59,888 nucleotides of DNA from Candidatus Levybacteria bacterium RIFCSPLOWO2_02_FULL_37_18 (GTDB lineage Bacteria; Patescibacteriota; Microgenomatia; Levybacterales; UBA12049). A program made the position numbers and the translations under genes. The notes below the pieces were generated by a model. The model had not been told where the DNA came from and ran no database searches. It was given only the letters and a program-made list of their open reading frames with translations. The stretch is from NCBI GenBank assembly GCA_001784115.1, contig MFPD01000020.1, positions 1 to 59,888 of the forward strand. Direction: 5' to 3'. How positions within the stretch are numbered: position 1 is the stretch's first letter; each line of letters opens with the position of its first letter. Shown piece after piece: positions 6,792 to 15,640 of this stretch.

Positions 6792-7547
6792 GTGAGTAAG
6801 CTATTTCTTTCTGTAGTTATTCCTTGCTTTGATGAGATGGTTAATCTTCAGAAAGGAGTACTTTATAAAGTTCGAGATTATCTTGAAGAGCAAAAATATG
6901 ACTACGAAGTTATTGTAGCAGATGACGGCTCAACTGACGGAAGTGTTGAATTTATAAAGGAATTTATTAAGAAAAATCCTTCGTTTCGAGTGATGGAAAA
7001 TACTCATCTGGGAAAAGCAGGCGCTGTCACAAAAGGTGTTTTAGAAGCAGCAGGAGAAATCATTTTATTCACCGACATGGATCAGGCAACCCCAATTGAA
7101 GAATTAGGTAAATTACTTCCTTCTTTTAAAGAGGGATATGATGTGGTAATTGGTTCAAGAAGCAGTCGTCGAAAAAATTCTCCTTGGACTCGAATTGTTA
7201 TGGCGCGAAGTATGATCATATTAAGATCACTTATAGTTGGACTTAAAGGAATTTCTGATACTCAGTGCGGTTTCAAAGCATTTAAAAATGGAGCAGCAAA
7301 AAAAATATTTATTAAAATAAACAATATGCATAACGGTTTTAGACAGATTACGGGATCTGCGGTTACGGCAGGTTTCGATGTAGAGCTTTTATTTATTGCA
7401 TTAAAAATGGGGTATAACATAAAAGAAGTACCGGTTAATTGGCTCTATGTTGAATCAAGACGCGTAAGTCCTGTTAAAGATTCGATAGAAGGATTAATAG
7501 AACTTGTGAGAATTCGAATGAATATTAATAAGGGAATGTACGACTAA
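6792..7547 (+). CDS. GT2 glycosyltransferase, polyprenyl-phosphate glucosyltransferase (ALG5)-like
   Basis: This 251-residue cytoplasmic GT-A enzyme probably moves a sugar from a nucleotide donor to polyprenyl phosphate. From the GTG start, SVVIPC near 7-12 opens the fold. ADDGSTDGS at 43-51 binds the nucleotide, GKAGAVTKG at 74-82 and the metal-binding DMD at 95-97 follow, and QCGFKAF is the conserved acceptor-side motif of ALG5/DPM-type enzymes. No C-terminal membrane helix is seen. I chose GTG 6792 because an upstream TTG at 6753 lies inside the promoter. It opens the long plus-strand cluster, 15 bases before an MptB-like protein, and may supply lipid-linked sugar to the GT-C enzymes. Confidence 0.82.
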   Translation: MSKLFLSVVIPCFDEMVNLQKGVLYKVRDYLEEQKYDYEVIVADDGSTDGSVEFIKEFIKKNPSFRVMENTHLGKAGAVTKGVLEAAGEIILFTDMDQATPIEELGKLLPSFKEGYDVVIGSRSSRRKNSPWTRIVMARSMIILRSLIVGLKGISDTQCGFKAFKNGAAKKIFIKINNMHNGFRQITGSAVTAGFDVELLFIALKMGYNIKEVPVNWLYVESRRVSPVKDSIEGLIELVRIRMNINKGMYD

Positions 7548-7562
7548 GAACTAAAAACTCAA

Positions 7563-8756
7563 ATGGCAAAACTCAAAACTATAGTTCAAAGTTCGAAACT
7601 TATAGCAACTGGATACATATTCACAATTATTCTTTTGTTTTTTTACTCATTTACTCAGGTGGATTTGGGATTAACACTTACCCGTCATCCGGTATTCTTG
7701 CCGTATCAAAAGTTTTTTCAATACATTGGCTATTTTAACAGACCGCTTTCCACATATCTTTTCGTAGTCATATTTTTTTTTCTATTAGTTTTTTATTTTT
7801 TAATACTTAGATTTACCTATCAAAAGAAAGTTATGAGTTCACTGTTTTGGAAAATAATTCTTTTAACATCAGCGATTCTTTTATTTTCTTATAACGCATT
7901 CTCCTATGATTTATTTAATTATATTTTTGACGCAAAGATAATAACTTATTATGGGCAAAATCCATATCAACACAAGGCGTTAGATTATCCTCAGGATCCA
8001 ATGCTTTCGTTTATGCACTGGACCCATAGGTTGTATCCATACGGCCCGATATGGCTTCTCATAACGGTTCCATTTTCATATATTGGCTTACAATTTTTTC
8101 TTCCAACTTTTTTATTGTTTAAGCTATTAATAATCGGAAGCTTTATAGGAACAGTTCATTATATTGAAAAGATTTCACAAAAATTATTTCCTTCTGATTC
8201 TATGTTTAATACAATATTTTTTGCATTAAATCCCCTTGTAATAATTGAATCTTTAGTATCTGCTCATAACGATATTGTTATGATGTTTTTTGCAATGATG
8301 GCAACATACTTACTGATTGAAAAAAAATACGCTTTGTCATTTTTAGTTCTTTTGTTATCGGTAGGGATTAAATTTTCGACCCTATTTCTTGTTCCCATTT
8401 TTCTCTATGTATTAATTTTGAACTACAAAAAAAAATCTGTAGATTGGGAGAGAATTTTTTTACTGGAAAGTATTGTTATGATTATTGCGGTTATTTTTTC
8501 TTCAGCCAGAACCGAGCTTCAGCCGTGGTATTTTTTATGGGTCGTTCCATTTGCGGCCTTTATTTCTCGGAAAAAGTTACTATTTATACCTACGTCAATT
8601 TTCTCATTTATTTTACTGGCATATTATGTACCTTTTCTTTATTCGGGCAACTGGGATCCACCAATTCCCTCGATTAAAAACTGGTTGTTAATTTTTGGCA
8701 TGCTGTTTTCTGGTTATCTGATAATTTTTCCAAGAACGAAAAAAGAAAAAGTATGA
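7563..8756 (+). CDS. MptB/DUF2029-like polytopic mannosyltransferase
   Basis: This GT-C-type integral membrane protein of 397 residues has about ten hydrophobic segments. It resembles the polyprenyl-phosphate-mannose-dependent alpha-mannosyltransferases (MptA/MptB and GT87 relatives). Key motifs are SYDLFNY near 114-120 with the likely catalytic Asp116 after the second helix group, NPY at 133-135, YGPIW at 160-164, and NPLVIIE...SAHNDIV near 222-238. A paralogue with the same motifs lies at 49766. The donor would be a lipid-phosphate sugar used on the outer face. The gene follows the ALG5-like GT2 by 15 bases and overlaps the next ATG by four (ATGA), indicating coupled translation. The sugar is not determinable. 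Confidence 0.75.
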   Translation: MAKLKTIVQSSKLIATGYIFTIILLFFYSFTQVDLGLTLTRHPVFLPYQKFFQYIGYFNRPLSTYLFVVIFFFLLVFYFLILRFTYQKKVMSSLFWKIILLTSAILLFSYNAFSYDLFNYIFDAKIITYYGQNPYQHKALDYPQDPMLSFMHWTHRLYPYGPIWLLITVPFSYIGLQFFLPTFLLFKLLIIGSFIGTVHYIEKISQKLFPSDSMFNTIFFALNPLVIIESLVSAHNDIVMMFFAMMATYLLIEKKYALSFLVLLLSVGIKFSTLFLVPIFLYVLILNYKKKSVDWERIFLLESIVMIIAVIFSSARTELQPWYFLWVVPFAAFISRKKLLFIPTSIFSFILLAYYVPFLYSGNWDPPIPSIKNWLLIFGMLFSGYLIIFPRTKKEKV

Positions 8757-9934
8757 AGAAGATATTATTCATTGTTGTTTTTTTAGTATTTATCTCTCAT
8801 TTCTTCTTTCGAGTTTATTCCTATAAAGAAAATTATGTATCACGATTTGATCCAAAATACTGGAAAGACAGATATCTTAATTCCCAATGGGTAGATCCAT
8901 CTGGTTGTGATTGGGATCCACATATTAATCCGGTAACATGTGTATGGGACGATGCATGGTTTGCTGCTCATCCTGTAGAAAATTATGTGCCAGGAAAAAA
9001 TGAGCCAATTGGAGATGATGGATTATATGCATATGCTGGTTGGGAATATGTTCATGGAAAAGACCCGTCTCTTCTAAACGCGGAAATTCCTCCCCTAGGA
9101 AAATATCTGATTGGACTATCAATACTTATTTTTAACAATCAAAACATTTTTGCATTCATCAGTGGAATTTTATTTCTCATCTCTTTTTATTTTCTTAATA
9201 CCAAAATTTTTAAAGAAAAAGTTTTAGCTTTTTTACCAGTTGCTTTATTTTCTTTTGAGCCGCTTTTTTATACACAACTTCGGGCTCCTTTTTTAGATCT
9301 TCTCTACGGAACATTTCTGTTTTTAGTTTTTTATTTTTTCCTCACAAAAAAATATATTTTGTCCAGTATTTTTTTAGGGTGTATGATGGCAACGAAAGCT
9401 TCTGTTGCTACGTTTGCCATTACAGAAGGAAGTATTTTTTTATATCTTTTTACAACAAGAAAAATTAATGAGATAAAAAACATAGTATTTCTCAGTCCAG
9501 TTGCTTTTTTTGTTCTCACTCTTTCCTATTTACGATATTTTTTATTAGGACATAACATATTCGGGTTTCTTAAAGTTCAAAAATGGATTATTTCTTTCTA
9601 TGGAATGGGGGCAAAAGGAAAATTTGCAGATATTTTTCAAATGATCATGACTGGAAAATGGTCAACATGGTTTAGTGCGACAATTCCGGTTACCGAATGG
9701 CAGATTACCTGGCCACTAGTATTTATATTTTCTTTTTTATGTATTATATTGATTTTTAAGTATAAATATATTGATGCATCATTTCTTTTTGTTTCTTGGA
9801 TTTTTGTGTATGGAGCTTTCTTATTATTAATTCCGGTTTTTCCCCGCTACCTTTTGATACTTCTTCCATTTTTTTACACTCTTTTAGTATATGTTGTCAA
9901 ACGATTTCGTTCTGAAGTTTTTAAGTCTTCATGA
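8753..9934 (+). CDS. PMT-like GT-C glycosyltransferase with Cys-containing loop insertion
   Basis: This 393-residue polytopic membrane protein resembles the dolichyl-phosphate-mannose protein mannosyltransferase group. After one N-terminal helix comes a large outer loop ending in EPIGDDGLYAYAGWEYVHG (84-102), with DDG in the position of the catalytic acidic pair, then IPPLGKYLIGLSILIF. A late motif WSTWFSA...EW...WP and the C-terminal PVFPRYLLILLP are shared with paralogues at 10723 and 27059. Between SQW (44-46) and EPIGDDG this copy has 37 residues where 10723 has six. The extra segment holds two cysteines (52, 63) and many Trp, Asp and Pro. The start overlaps the previous stop by four bases. 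Confidence 0.75.
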   Translation: MKKILFIVVFLVFISHFFFRVYSYKENYVSRFDPKYWKDRYLNSQWVDPSGCDWDPHINPVTCVWDDAWFAAHPVENYVPGKNEPIGDDGLYAYAGWEYVHGKDPSLLNAEIPPLGKYLIGLSILIFNNQNIFAFISGILFLISFYFLNTKIFKEKVLAFLPVALFSFEPLFYTQLRAPFLDLLYGTFLFLVFYFFLTKKYILSSIFLGCMMATKASVATFAITEGSIFLYLFTTRKINEIKNIVFLSPVAFFVLTLSYLRYFLLGHNIFGFLKVQKWIISFYGMGAKGKFADIFQMIMTGKWSTWFSATIPVTEWQITWPLVFIFSFLCIILIFKYKYIDASFLFVSWIFVYGAFLLLIPVFPRYLLILLPFFYTLLVYVVKRFRSEVFKSS

Positions 9935-9940
9935 TACAAT
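9935..9940 (+). promoter_or_regulatory. Possible -10 box before an 18-codon upstream ORF
   Basis: TACAAT at 9935-9940 lies seven bases before an ATG at 9948. That ATG opens an 18-codon reading frame overlapping the GT2 start at 9994. No convincing -35 is visible, so this is a weak internal promoter candidate. Confidence 0.35.
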
Positions 9941-9947
9941 ACGCTGT

Positions 9948-10004
9948 ATGATTCCACGGATAAAAATATCGACAATAAAAGATTTCTTAGAAAATGGATT
10001 TTAA
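9948..10004 (+). CDS. Possible 18-residue leader peptide (upstream ORF)
   Basis: A short frame starts at ATG 9948, reads 18 codons with several Ile and Lys and ends at TAA 10002-10004, overlapping the start of the GT2 gene at 9994 by 11 bases. Because an in-frame stop precedes the GT2 ATG by one codon and no Shine-Dalgarno site is seen there, translation of this frame could deliver ribosomes to the GT2 start. There is no homology evidence; it may be chance. Confidence 0.3.
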   Translation: MIPRIKISTIKDFLENGF

Positions 10005-10707
10005 AGAAATAAAAATAGCGATCATAATTCCAACATATAAGGAAAGTGAAAGTATAAGTATTTTAGCAGATAGAATTTTAACTATTTTTCCGAATGCAAA
10101 AATAATCATAGTGGATGATTCTCCGGTTAAGGAAAATACAAAAATCAAAGAACAGTTTAAAAAAAAGAAGGATACAATAAATATCTGCTCTCGATTTAAA
10201 AAAGAAGGTAGAGGGAGTGCGGTGATTGTGGGTTTTAAACAAGCTTTAAAAAATAAAGCAACAGACTTCTTTTTTGAAATGGACGCAGATTTAGCACATA
10301 ACCCGGATGAGATTGTGAACTTCCTTAAAAAAAGGAATCAAGCAGATGTAATAGTTGGCTCTAGATATTTATCCGAAAGTAAAATAACACAATGGCCTCT
10401 GAGAAGACTTATTCTTAGTAAGACGATAAACGCCTTTTTAAAAATTTGGTTGGGAATTAATCTCACTGATTATACTAACGGGTTTAGAATGTATAACAGA
10501 AAATCCATAGAGTATGTGTGTAGCGTATCTTTAAAGGAAAAAGGTTTTATCTTACTTTCAGAAGTTATCTACAGATTAAAAAAAGCAGGATTTAAAATTA
10601 TCGAAATTCCCATTACTTTTAAAGATCGAACATATGGAAAGTCTAATGCAGGAATTAGGGAACATGTGAATTCATTAATCGGTTTAGTAAGAATTCGATT
10701 TTCGTAG
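9994..10707 (+). CDS. GT2 polyprenyl-phosphate mannose synthase-like enzyme (DPM1 type)
   Basis: This cytoplasmic GT-A enzyme of 237 residues very likely makes a polyprenyl-phosphate sugar, the donor used by GT-C enzymes. IIPTYKE opens the protein near 11-17. VDDSP at 40-44 replaces the usual VDDGS, and EMDADLAHNPDE at 95-106 carries the metal-binding D97-x-D99. DYTNGFRMY and the C-terminal FKDRTYGKSN are hallmarks of dolichol-phosphate mannose synthases. It lacks the C-terminal membrane helices of many bacterial homologues, like the soluble DPM1 form. It sits between two near-identical PMT-like genes, which suggests it feeds them. Confidence 0.85.
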   Translation: MDFKEIKIAIIIPTYKESESISILADRILTIFPNAKIIIVDDSPVKENTKIKEQFKKKKDTINICSRFKKEGRGSAVIVGFKQALKNKATDFFFEMDADLAHNPDEIVNFLKKRNQADVIVGSRYLSESKITQWPLRRLILSKTINAFLKIWLGINLTDYTNGFRMYNRKSIEYVCSVSLKEKGFILLSEVIYRLKKAGFKIIEIPITFKDRTYGKSNAGIREHVNSLIGLVRIRFS

Positions 10708-10722
10708 AATGCAATCTTTATA

Positions 10723-11808
10723 ATGAAACAAAAGATTTTTTGCATCTTAATAGTTTTTTTTGTTTTACACCTTATAGTAAGGGTATATTCATTTAGGAAA
10801 AATTTTACCACACCCTATAATTCTCATTATTGGAAAGAAAGATACGAAAGATCACAATGGATTACTTTTATGTCCACAGAGCCAATTGGAGATGACGGAT
10901 TATATGCGTATGCTGGTTGGGAATATGTTCATGGAAAGAACCCAGTTCTTAATAGTCCTGAGGTTCCTCCCCTAGGAAAATATCTGATTGGACTATCAAT
11001 ACTTATTTTTAACAATCAAAACATTTTTGCACTTTTAATAGGACTTTGTACGTTACTGGTTTTCTATATCCACAACATGGAGATTTTCAAAGATAAATTC
11101 CAAGCTTTTCTTCCGGTTTTTCTTTTTAGCTTTGAGCCAATTTTTTTTGAACAGATAAAAGCACCATATCTTGATCTTCTACAGCTTCTTTTTTTATTAC
11201 TTATTTTTATTTGCATTCATAGAAAAAAAATAGTTTTATCTGGAGTATTTTTAGGTTGTTTTGCAGCAACAAAAAATACCTATTTATCTCTTCTTGTAGT
11301 GGCAACAGTTTCGGGTTATCTTCTAACGCAAAAAGACAAAAAAAAACTTTTACATTCCTCCGTGGGGGTGCTCATATCATTTTCTATATTCATAGCATCT
11401 TACGCTAGATTCTTCATGTTAGGAAATTCTTTTTTAGATTTTCTTAGAGTCCAAAAAGGGATACTTATCAATAATTACTTTATGGCTGCAAAATCAAAAT
11501 TAGGAATCGTGATTCCCATGTTTTTTACGGGGTATTGGTTTACCTGGTGGGATGGTATACAAAGGGTAGCGGAATGGTTACCAACGTGGCCTGTTTTATG
11601 TCTTGTTTTACTTTATTATATAATAACGCATAAAGAAAATTGTTTTTTAAACAAGTTCTCTTTAAATTTTATTTGGATAGGATTGTATTTATTTTTTTTA
11701 CTGTTTGTTCCAGTATTCCCACGTTATTTGCTTCTTCTTTTGCCTTTTATGTATAATCTTTTTGTATGGGTTTTATCAAAAAATATCGCATCGAGATTAT
11801 TACATTAG
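10723..11808 (+). CDS. PMT-like GT-C glycosyltransferase
   Basis: This 361-residue polytopic protein is a paralogue of 8753. The outer loop carries EPIGDDGLYAYAGWEYVHG at 53-71, then PPLGKYLIGLSILIF. The 51-residue stretch from EPIGDDG to NNQNIFA is almost identical to 8753 at both protein and DNA level, while flanking parts are much more divergent. A WFTWWDG...EW...WP motif and a C-terminal PVFPRYLLLLLP follow. It lacks the Cys-containing insertion of 8753. The ATG at 10723 overlaps a chance TATAAT string. It overlaps the following gene by 43 bases. The acceptor may be a protein or a lipid-linked glycan. Confidence 0.75.
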   Translation: MKQKIFCILIVFFVLHLIVRVYSFRKNFTTPYNSHYWKERYERSQWITFMSTEPIGDDGLYAYAGWEYVHGKNPVLNSPEVPPLGKYLIGLSILIFNNQNIFALLIGLCTLLVFYIHNMEIFKDKFQAFLPVFLFSFEPIFFEQIKAPYLDLLQLLFLLLIFICIHRKKIVLSGVFLGCFAATKNTYLSLLVVATVSGYLLTQKDKKKLLHSSVGVLISFSIFIASYARFFMLGNSFLDFLRVQKGILINNYFMAAKSKLGIVIPMFFTGYWFTWWDGIQRVAEWLPTWPVLCLVLLYYIITHKENCFLNKFSLNFIWIGLYLFFLLFVPVFPRYLLLLLPFMYNLFVWVLSKNIASRLLH

Positions 11809-13286
11809 CATTATTTACTGTTATCTACTTTTTTATCCGATTCACAAATATACTCACTCTTCCCATTTTTACAGACGAAGCTATTTATGTAAGGTGGGCT
11901 CAGATTGCCAAGCAAGATGCGAATTGGAGGTTTATATCCTTAACAGACGGAAAACAGCCAATGTTTGTTTGGATGACAATTCTTCTAATGCGTATAGTAA
12001 AAGATCCGCTTTTGGCCGGAAGAAGTATCTCGGTGTTTTCTGGATTTTTTACTATGATTGGCCTTTATTTTTTGGGTAATGAACTTTTTAAAAATCGAAA
12101 ATTAGGACTAATTTGTTCTTTCCTTTATCTCATATTTCCGTTTGCTCTTGTTTACGATAGGATGGCACTTTATGACAGTTTGGTAGGAGCTTTTGCGGTC
12201 TGGGGATTTTACTTGGAAGTTTTATTAGCTAGAAGACTTCGACTGGATATAGCTTTGATAGCAAGTTTTGTAATTGGCGGGGGAATGTTAACAAAAACGA
12301 ATGCCTTTTTTAATCTCTACTTACTTCCTTTAACTCTTATTTTTTTTGATTTCAAAAATAAACAATTAAAGCAAAACATTATAAAATGGATTGGACTTTG
12401 TGGCGTGGTTTTTATTTTGAGCAATGTATATTATTCAATTTTACGACTTTCACCCTTTTTTCACATAATAACCGAAAAGAATGCGCTTTTTGTGTATCCT
12501 TTTAAGCAGTGGCTTATGCATCCATTTACGTATTTTTGGGGTAACCTTTTGATTGGAGAAAAAGACTGGTTAATAAAATACATGACAATACCAATTCTTT
12601 TATCTGTAGTTGCTGCATATTTTATTGATAAAAAGTTTTTGAAAGAAAAAATAATTCTTTTTATATGGTTTCTGATCCCCTTTTTGTATCTTGCTCTTTT
12701 TGGAAATGCTATTTATCCAAGATTTATTTTTTTTATGACTTTGTTTTTGCTTCCGCTTGCTGCATTTACCATTCAAAGGGTATCATTGTTAATACCTAAC
12801 AAAAAGTTGTATATTGTTTTTTGTTTGGCTGTTTTTTCATTTTCCTTTTACAGCGATTATTTTATTATTTTTAGTTTTTCAAAAGCTCCAATACCGTATT
12901 CTGATGTGAACCAATATAATAATGATTGGCCATCGGGAACAGGAGTCAAAGAATCTATTCAATTTTTTAAAGACAAAGCAAAAAAAGGAAAAATTTATAT
13001 AGCAACACAGGGAACTTTTGGACTTATGCCAGCAGCTTATGAAATGTATCTTAGTGATAATAAAAATATAGAACTTAAAGGTTATTGGCCAATAGAAGAT
13101 TTTGTTCCGAAAGAAGTATTACGAAAAAGTAAAACTATGCCGACATATTTTGTATTTCATGAACCGTGTGTTCCATGCGAAGGAAAAGGACTAGCTCCTG
13201 TCTTATGGGAAGCCAAATCAGTGCTTCAGATAGAAAAGATAACTAAGTCAGCATATTTTACGGTATATCAAATTAGTCCGCAATGA
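11766..13286 (+). CDS. ArnT/PMT-like GT-C glycosyltransferase
   Basis: This polytopic membrane protein of 506 residues has a first helix at about 10-30. An outer loop then holds TDEAIYVRWAQ, with the catalytic-type D37-E38 pair, and GKQPMFVWM near 62-70, the K-x-P motif of the PMT_2/ArnT family. About ten further hydrophobic segments follow. The C-terminal 130 residues form a soluble outer domain ending in a strand-rich region with a CVPC pair in EPCVPCEGKG. The start overlaps the upstream gene by 43 bases, the longest overlap in the cluster. The end overlaps the YfhO gene by four bases. Donor and acceptor sugars cannot be read from sequence. Confidence 0.78.
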   Translation: MGFIKKYRIEIITLALFTVIYFFIRFTNILTLPIFTDEAIYVRWAQIAKQDANWRFISLTDGKQPMFVWMTILLMRIVKDPLLAGRSISVFSGFFTMIGLYFLGNELFKNRKLGLICSFLYLIFPFALVYDRMALYDSLVGAFAVWGFYLEVLLARRLRLDIALIASFVIGGGMLTKTNAFFNLYLLPLTLIFFDFKNKQLKQNIIKWIGLCGVVFILSNVYYSILRLSPFFHIITEKNALFVYPFKQWLMHPFTYFWGNLLIGEKDWLIKYMTIPILLSVVAAYFIDKKFLKEKIILFIWFLIPFLYLALFGNAIYPRFIFFMTLFLLPLAAFTIQRVSLLIPNKKLYIVFCLAVFSFSFYSDYFIIFSFSKAPIPYSDVNQYNNDWPSGTGVKESIQFFKDKAKKGKIYIATQGTFGLMPAAYEMYLSDNKNIELKGYWPIEDFVPKEVLRKSKTMPTYFVFHEPCVPCEGKGLAPVLWEAKSVLQIEKITKSAYFTVYQISPQ

Positions 13287-15640
13287 GAAAATTTTTAATA
13301 GGGATTTTCTTTCTTTTTTTGACATTTTTTTTCTTTTATCCGATTTTCAAAGGGTTTATCCCATTTCCGGGAGACCTTCTTTCCTCAGAGTATCAACCGT
13401 ATCGATCGTATTCGTATTTAGGATATAATCCCGGAAGTATTCCAAATAAAGGTCAAGGGCAGGATACAATTAGGATGATGTATCCATGGAAATATTTTAG
13501 CATCGAAGCTTTAAAACATGGACAAATGCCCCTGTGGAATCCGTATAATTTTTCCGGGAATCCACATTTTGCAAATCTTCAATCAGGAACTTTTTATCCG
13601 GAAAATATTTTATTTTTCTTGTTGCCTTTTAATGCAGCATGGGCAATGTATATCATGTCTCAACCCTTTTTGGCCGGAGTTTTTCTTTACATTTTCTTAA
13701 GGAGCATTGGGCAAAAAAAAGCATCATCTTTTTTTGGAGGAGTTGTTTTTGCATATTCTTCCTTTATGGTTGTATGGCTTGAGTATGGGAATTTGATAAG
13801 TACTTTTCTTTGGCTTCCTCTTGCGCTCTTTTTTATTGATAGTTTTATAAAATCTTCCAAGATATTAAGGCTTGGCGGTTTGATAGTTTGTTTTCTTTTT
13901 TCGATTTCCGGAGGATATATACAGCTGTTTATGTATCTTTACATAATTTCGGTTTCGTTTGCAGTTTATGTTTTACTTAGGAATAAAAAGAACTTTTCTT
14001 ACCAAAAAACTATTTTACTGACATCAGCATTTGTTGTGCCGTTTTTCCTAAGCGCTGCTATTTTACTACCGCTTTTTGAGATATTTAAAAACTCGGCAAG
14101 AAATGCTTATACGTTTTCGGAACTTCCCGAACGTCTTATTCCGCTTAAAAATCTAATTACCATTGTCGTTCCCGACTTTTTTGGAAATCCTGCTACGAGA
14201 AATTATTGGATAAAAGGAACATATATAGAGAGAGTTTCATATATTGGGATAATCCCACTTTTATTTTCTTTAGTTTCTTGGAAGATGAGAAAAAGGGGAT
14301 ATGTAATATTTTTTATAAGCACCGCTATAGCAAGTTATGTATCCACGCTTAATATTTTTCCCGTACAATTATTCCATTCGCTTGGTTTTCCGTTTGTCTC
14401 AACTGGAGTTCCAAGCAGAATATTATCTGTTTATTGTTTTTCCATGGCAGTTCTTGCGTCTTATGGGTTTAGTTATTGGCAAGAGGCAAGAAAACTCAAG
14501 GAGTTTTACATCGCATTTTTCATTCTTTTGGGAATTGTTTTAACTTCTTGGATATTTGTTTCCATTTTTCATTATCCACAGGCATCCATAACAAAACATA
14601 ATCTTGTATTGCCTACATTATTTATTCTGGCAATCGGAATATTGTTATTCATCCAAAAATTGATATCAAGAAAAATTATTTTATTTGTTTTTTTTATTCT
14701 CACTATTTTTGATTTATTCTTTTTCTTTAGAAAAATAATTCCTTTTTCACCGCAGATTCTTACATACCCTAAAACCGAGGTAATGGAAAAGCTTCGCTCG
14801 ATACAAGGAATTAACAGATCGTGGGGATATGGATCGGCATTTATTGATGCAAATCTCCAACTGCAGGAGAGAATATATGCCACAGACGGCTATGATCCTT
14901 TGTTCATAAAAAGGTATGCAGAATTTGTTTCTTCGTCAAAAAACGGTCAAACACCGGTGATTATTGATAGGTCTAACGTGAATGTGGCGACAGGATATGG
15001 AGAAAGTGATCTAAGCACTAACATCTATCGCCAAAAAGTATTAGATCTTTTGGGTGTAAAATACATTCTTCATAAAACAAGCCAGAAAAATCCCGACACT
15101 GTCATCTTCCCAGAAAAAAGATATAAGCTACTATGGCAAAGTGGTGACTGGCAAATATATGAAAACAAGCAGGCACTTCCGCGTGTTTTTTTAGCAAAAA
15201 ATTTTGTCGTTGAAAAAGACAAGAGAAAAATACTAGATTTGATTTTAGATAAAAATTTTGATTTACAAAACACTGTAATTCTTGAGAAATCACTTCCTTC
15301 AGAGTTTAATAATAATAAAGATGAAAATGCGGGAATTGTATTAGAAAAATACGATCCAAATACTATAATAGTAAAAACTCGGTCAGAATCGCCTTCCTTA
15401 CTTTTTCTGTCGGATAATTATTTTCCCGGTTGGAGAGTGAATATCGACGGAAAACCATCTACAATATATAGAGCAGATTATACGTTTAGAGCTGTTCCTG
15501 TGATGAAAGGAAAGCATCAGGTGGAAATGTGGTACCATCCTGATTCATTTGCCTTGGGAGTAAAAATATCAACAATTACGTTTATATCATTGATACTATA
15601 CGTAGTATATAATGCTTTTAAGAAAAAAAGGAATGTTTAA
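13283..15640 (+). CDS. YfhO-family polytopic membrane protein, full length
   Basis: This 785-residue protein belongs to the YfhO family (PF09586). Firmicute members such as YfhO glycosylate cell-surface lipoteichoic acid, and relatives are GT-C-like. Motifs are MPLWNPYNFSGNPHFANLQS near 84-103, VPDFFGNPATRNYW near 294-307, and VPSRILSVY. A beta-rich outer domain ends with FLSDNYFPGWRVNIDG and RADYTFRAVPV, followed by one last C-terminal helix and a basic tail (KKKR). It is the longest of three YfhO paralogues here and the only one retaining the final helix. It overlaps both neighbours by 4-8 bases. Confidence 0.85.
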   Translation: MRKFLIGIFFLFLTFFFFYPIFKGFIPFPGDLLSSEYQPYRSYSYLGYNPGSIPNKGQGQDTIRMMYPWKYFSIEALKHGQMPLWNPYNFSGNPHFANLQSGTFYPENILFFLLPFNAAWAMYIMSQPFLAGVFLYIFLRSIGQKKASSFFGGVVFAYSSFMVVWLEYGNLISTFLWLPLALFFIDSFIKSSKILRLGGLIVCFLFSISGGYIQLFMYLYIISVSFAVYVLLRNKKNFSYQKTILLTSAFVVPFFLSAAILLPLFEIFKNSARNAYTFSELPERLIPLKNLITIVVPDFFGNPATRNYWIKGTYIERVSYIGIIPLLFSLVSWKMRKRGYVIFFISTAIASYVSTLNIFPVQLFHSLGFPFVSTGVPSRILSVYCFSMAVLASYGFSYWQEARKLKEFYIAFFILLGIVLTSWIFVSIFHYPQASITKHNLVLPTLFILAIGILLFIQKLISRKIILFVFFILTIFDLFFFFRKIIPFSPQILTYPKTEVMEKLRSIQGINRSWGYGSAFIDANLQLQERIYATDGYDPLFIKRYAEFVSSSKNGQTPVIIDRSNVNVATGYGESDLSTNIYRQKVLDLLGVKYILHKTSQKNPDTVIFPEKRYKLLWQSGDWQIYENKQALPRVFLAKNFVVEKDKRKILDLILDKNFDLQNTVILEKSLPSEFNNNKDENAGIVLEKYDPNTIIVKTRSESPSLLFLSDNYFPGWRVNIDGKPSTIYRADYTFRAVPVMKGKHQVEMWYHPDSFALGVKISTITFISLILYVVYNAFKKKRNV

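Noticed and set aside
10719-10724. TATAAT as promoter of the PMT-like gene at 10723
   Set aside because: The hexamer overlaps the ATG itself, so it cannot drive that start; treated as chance in AT-rich DNA.
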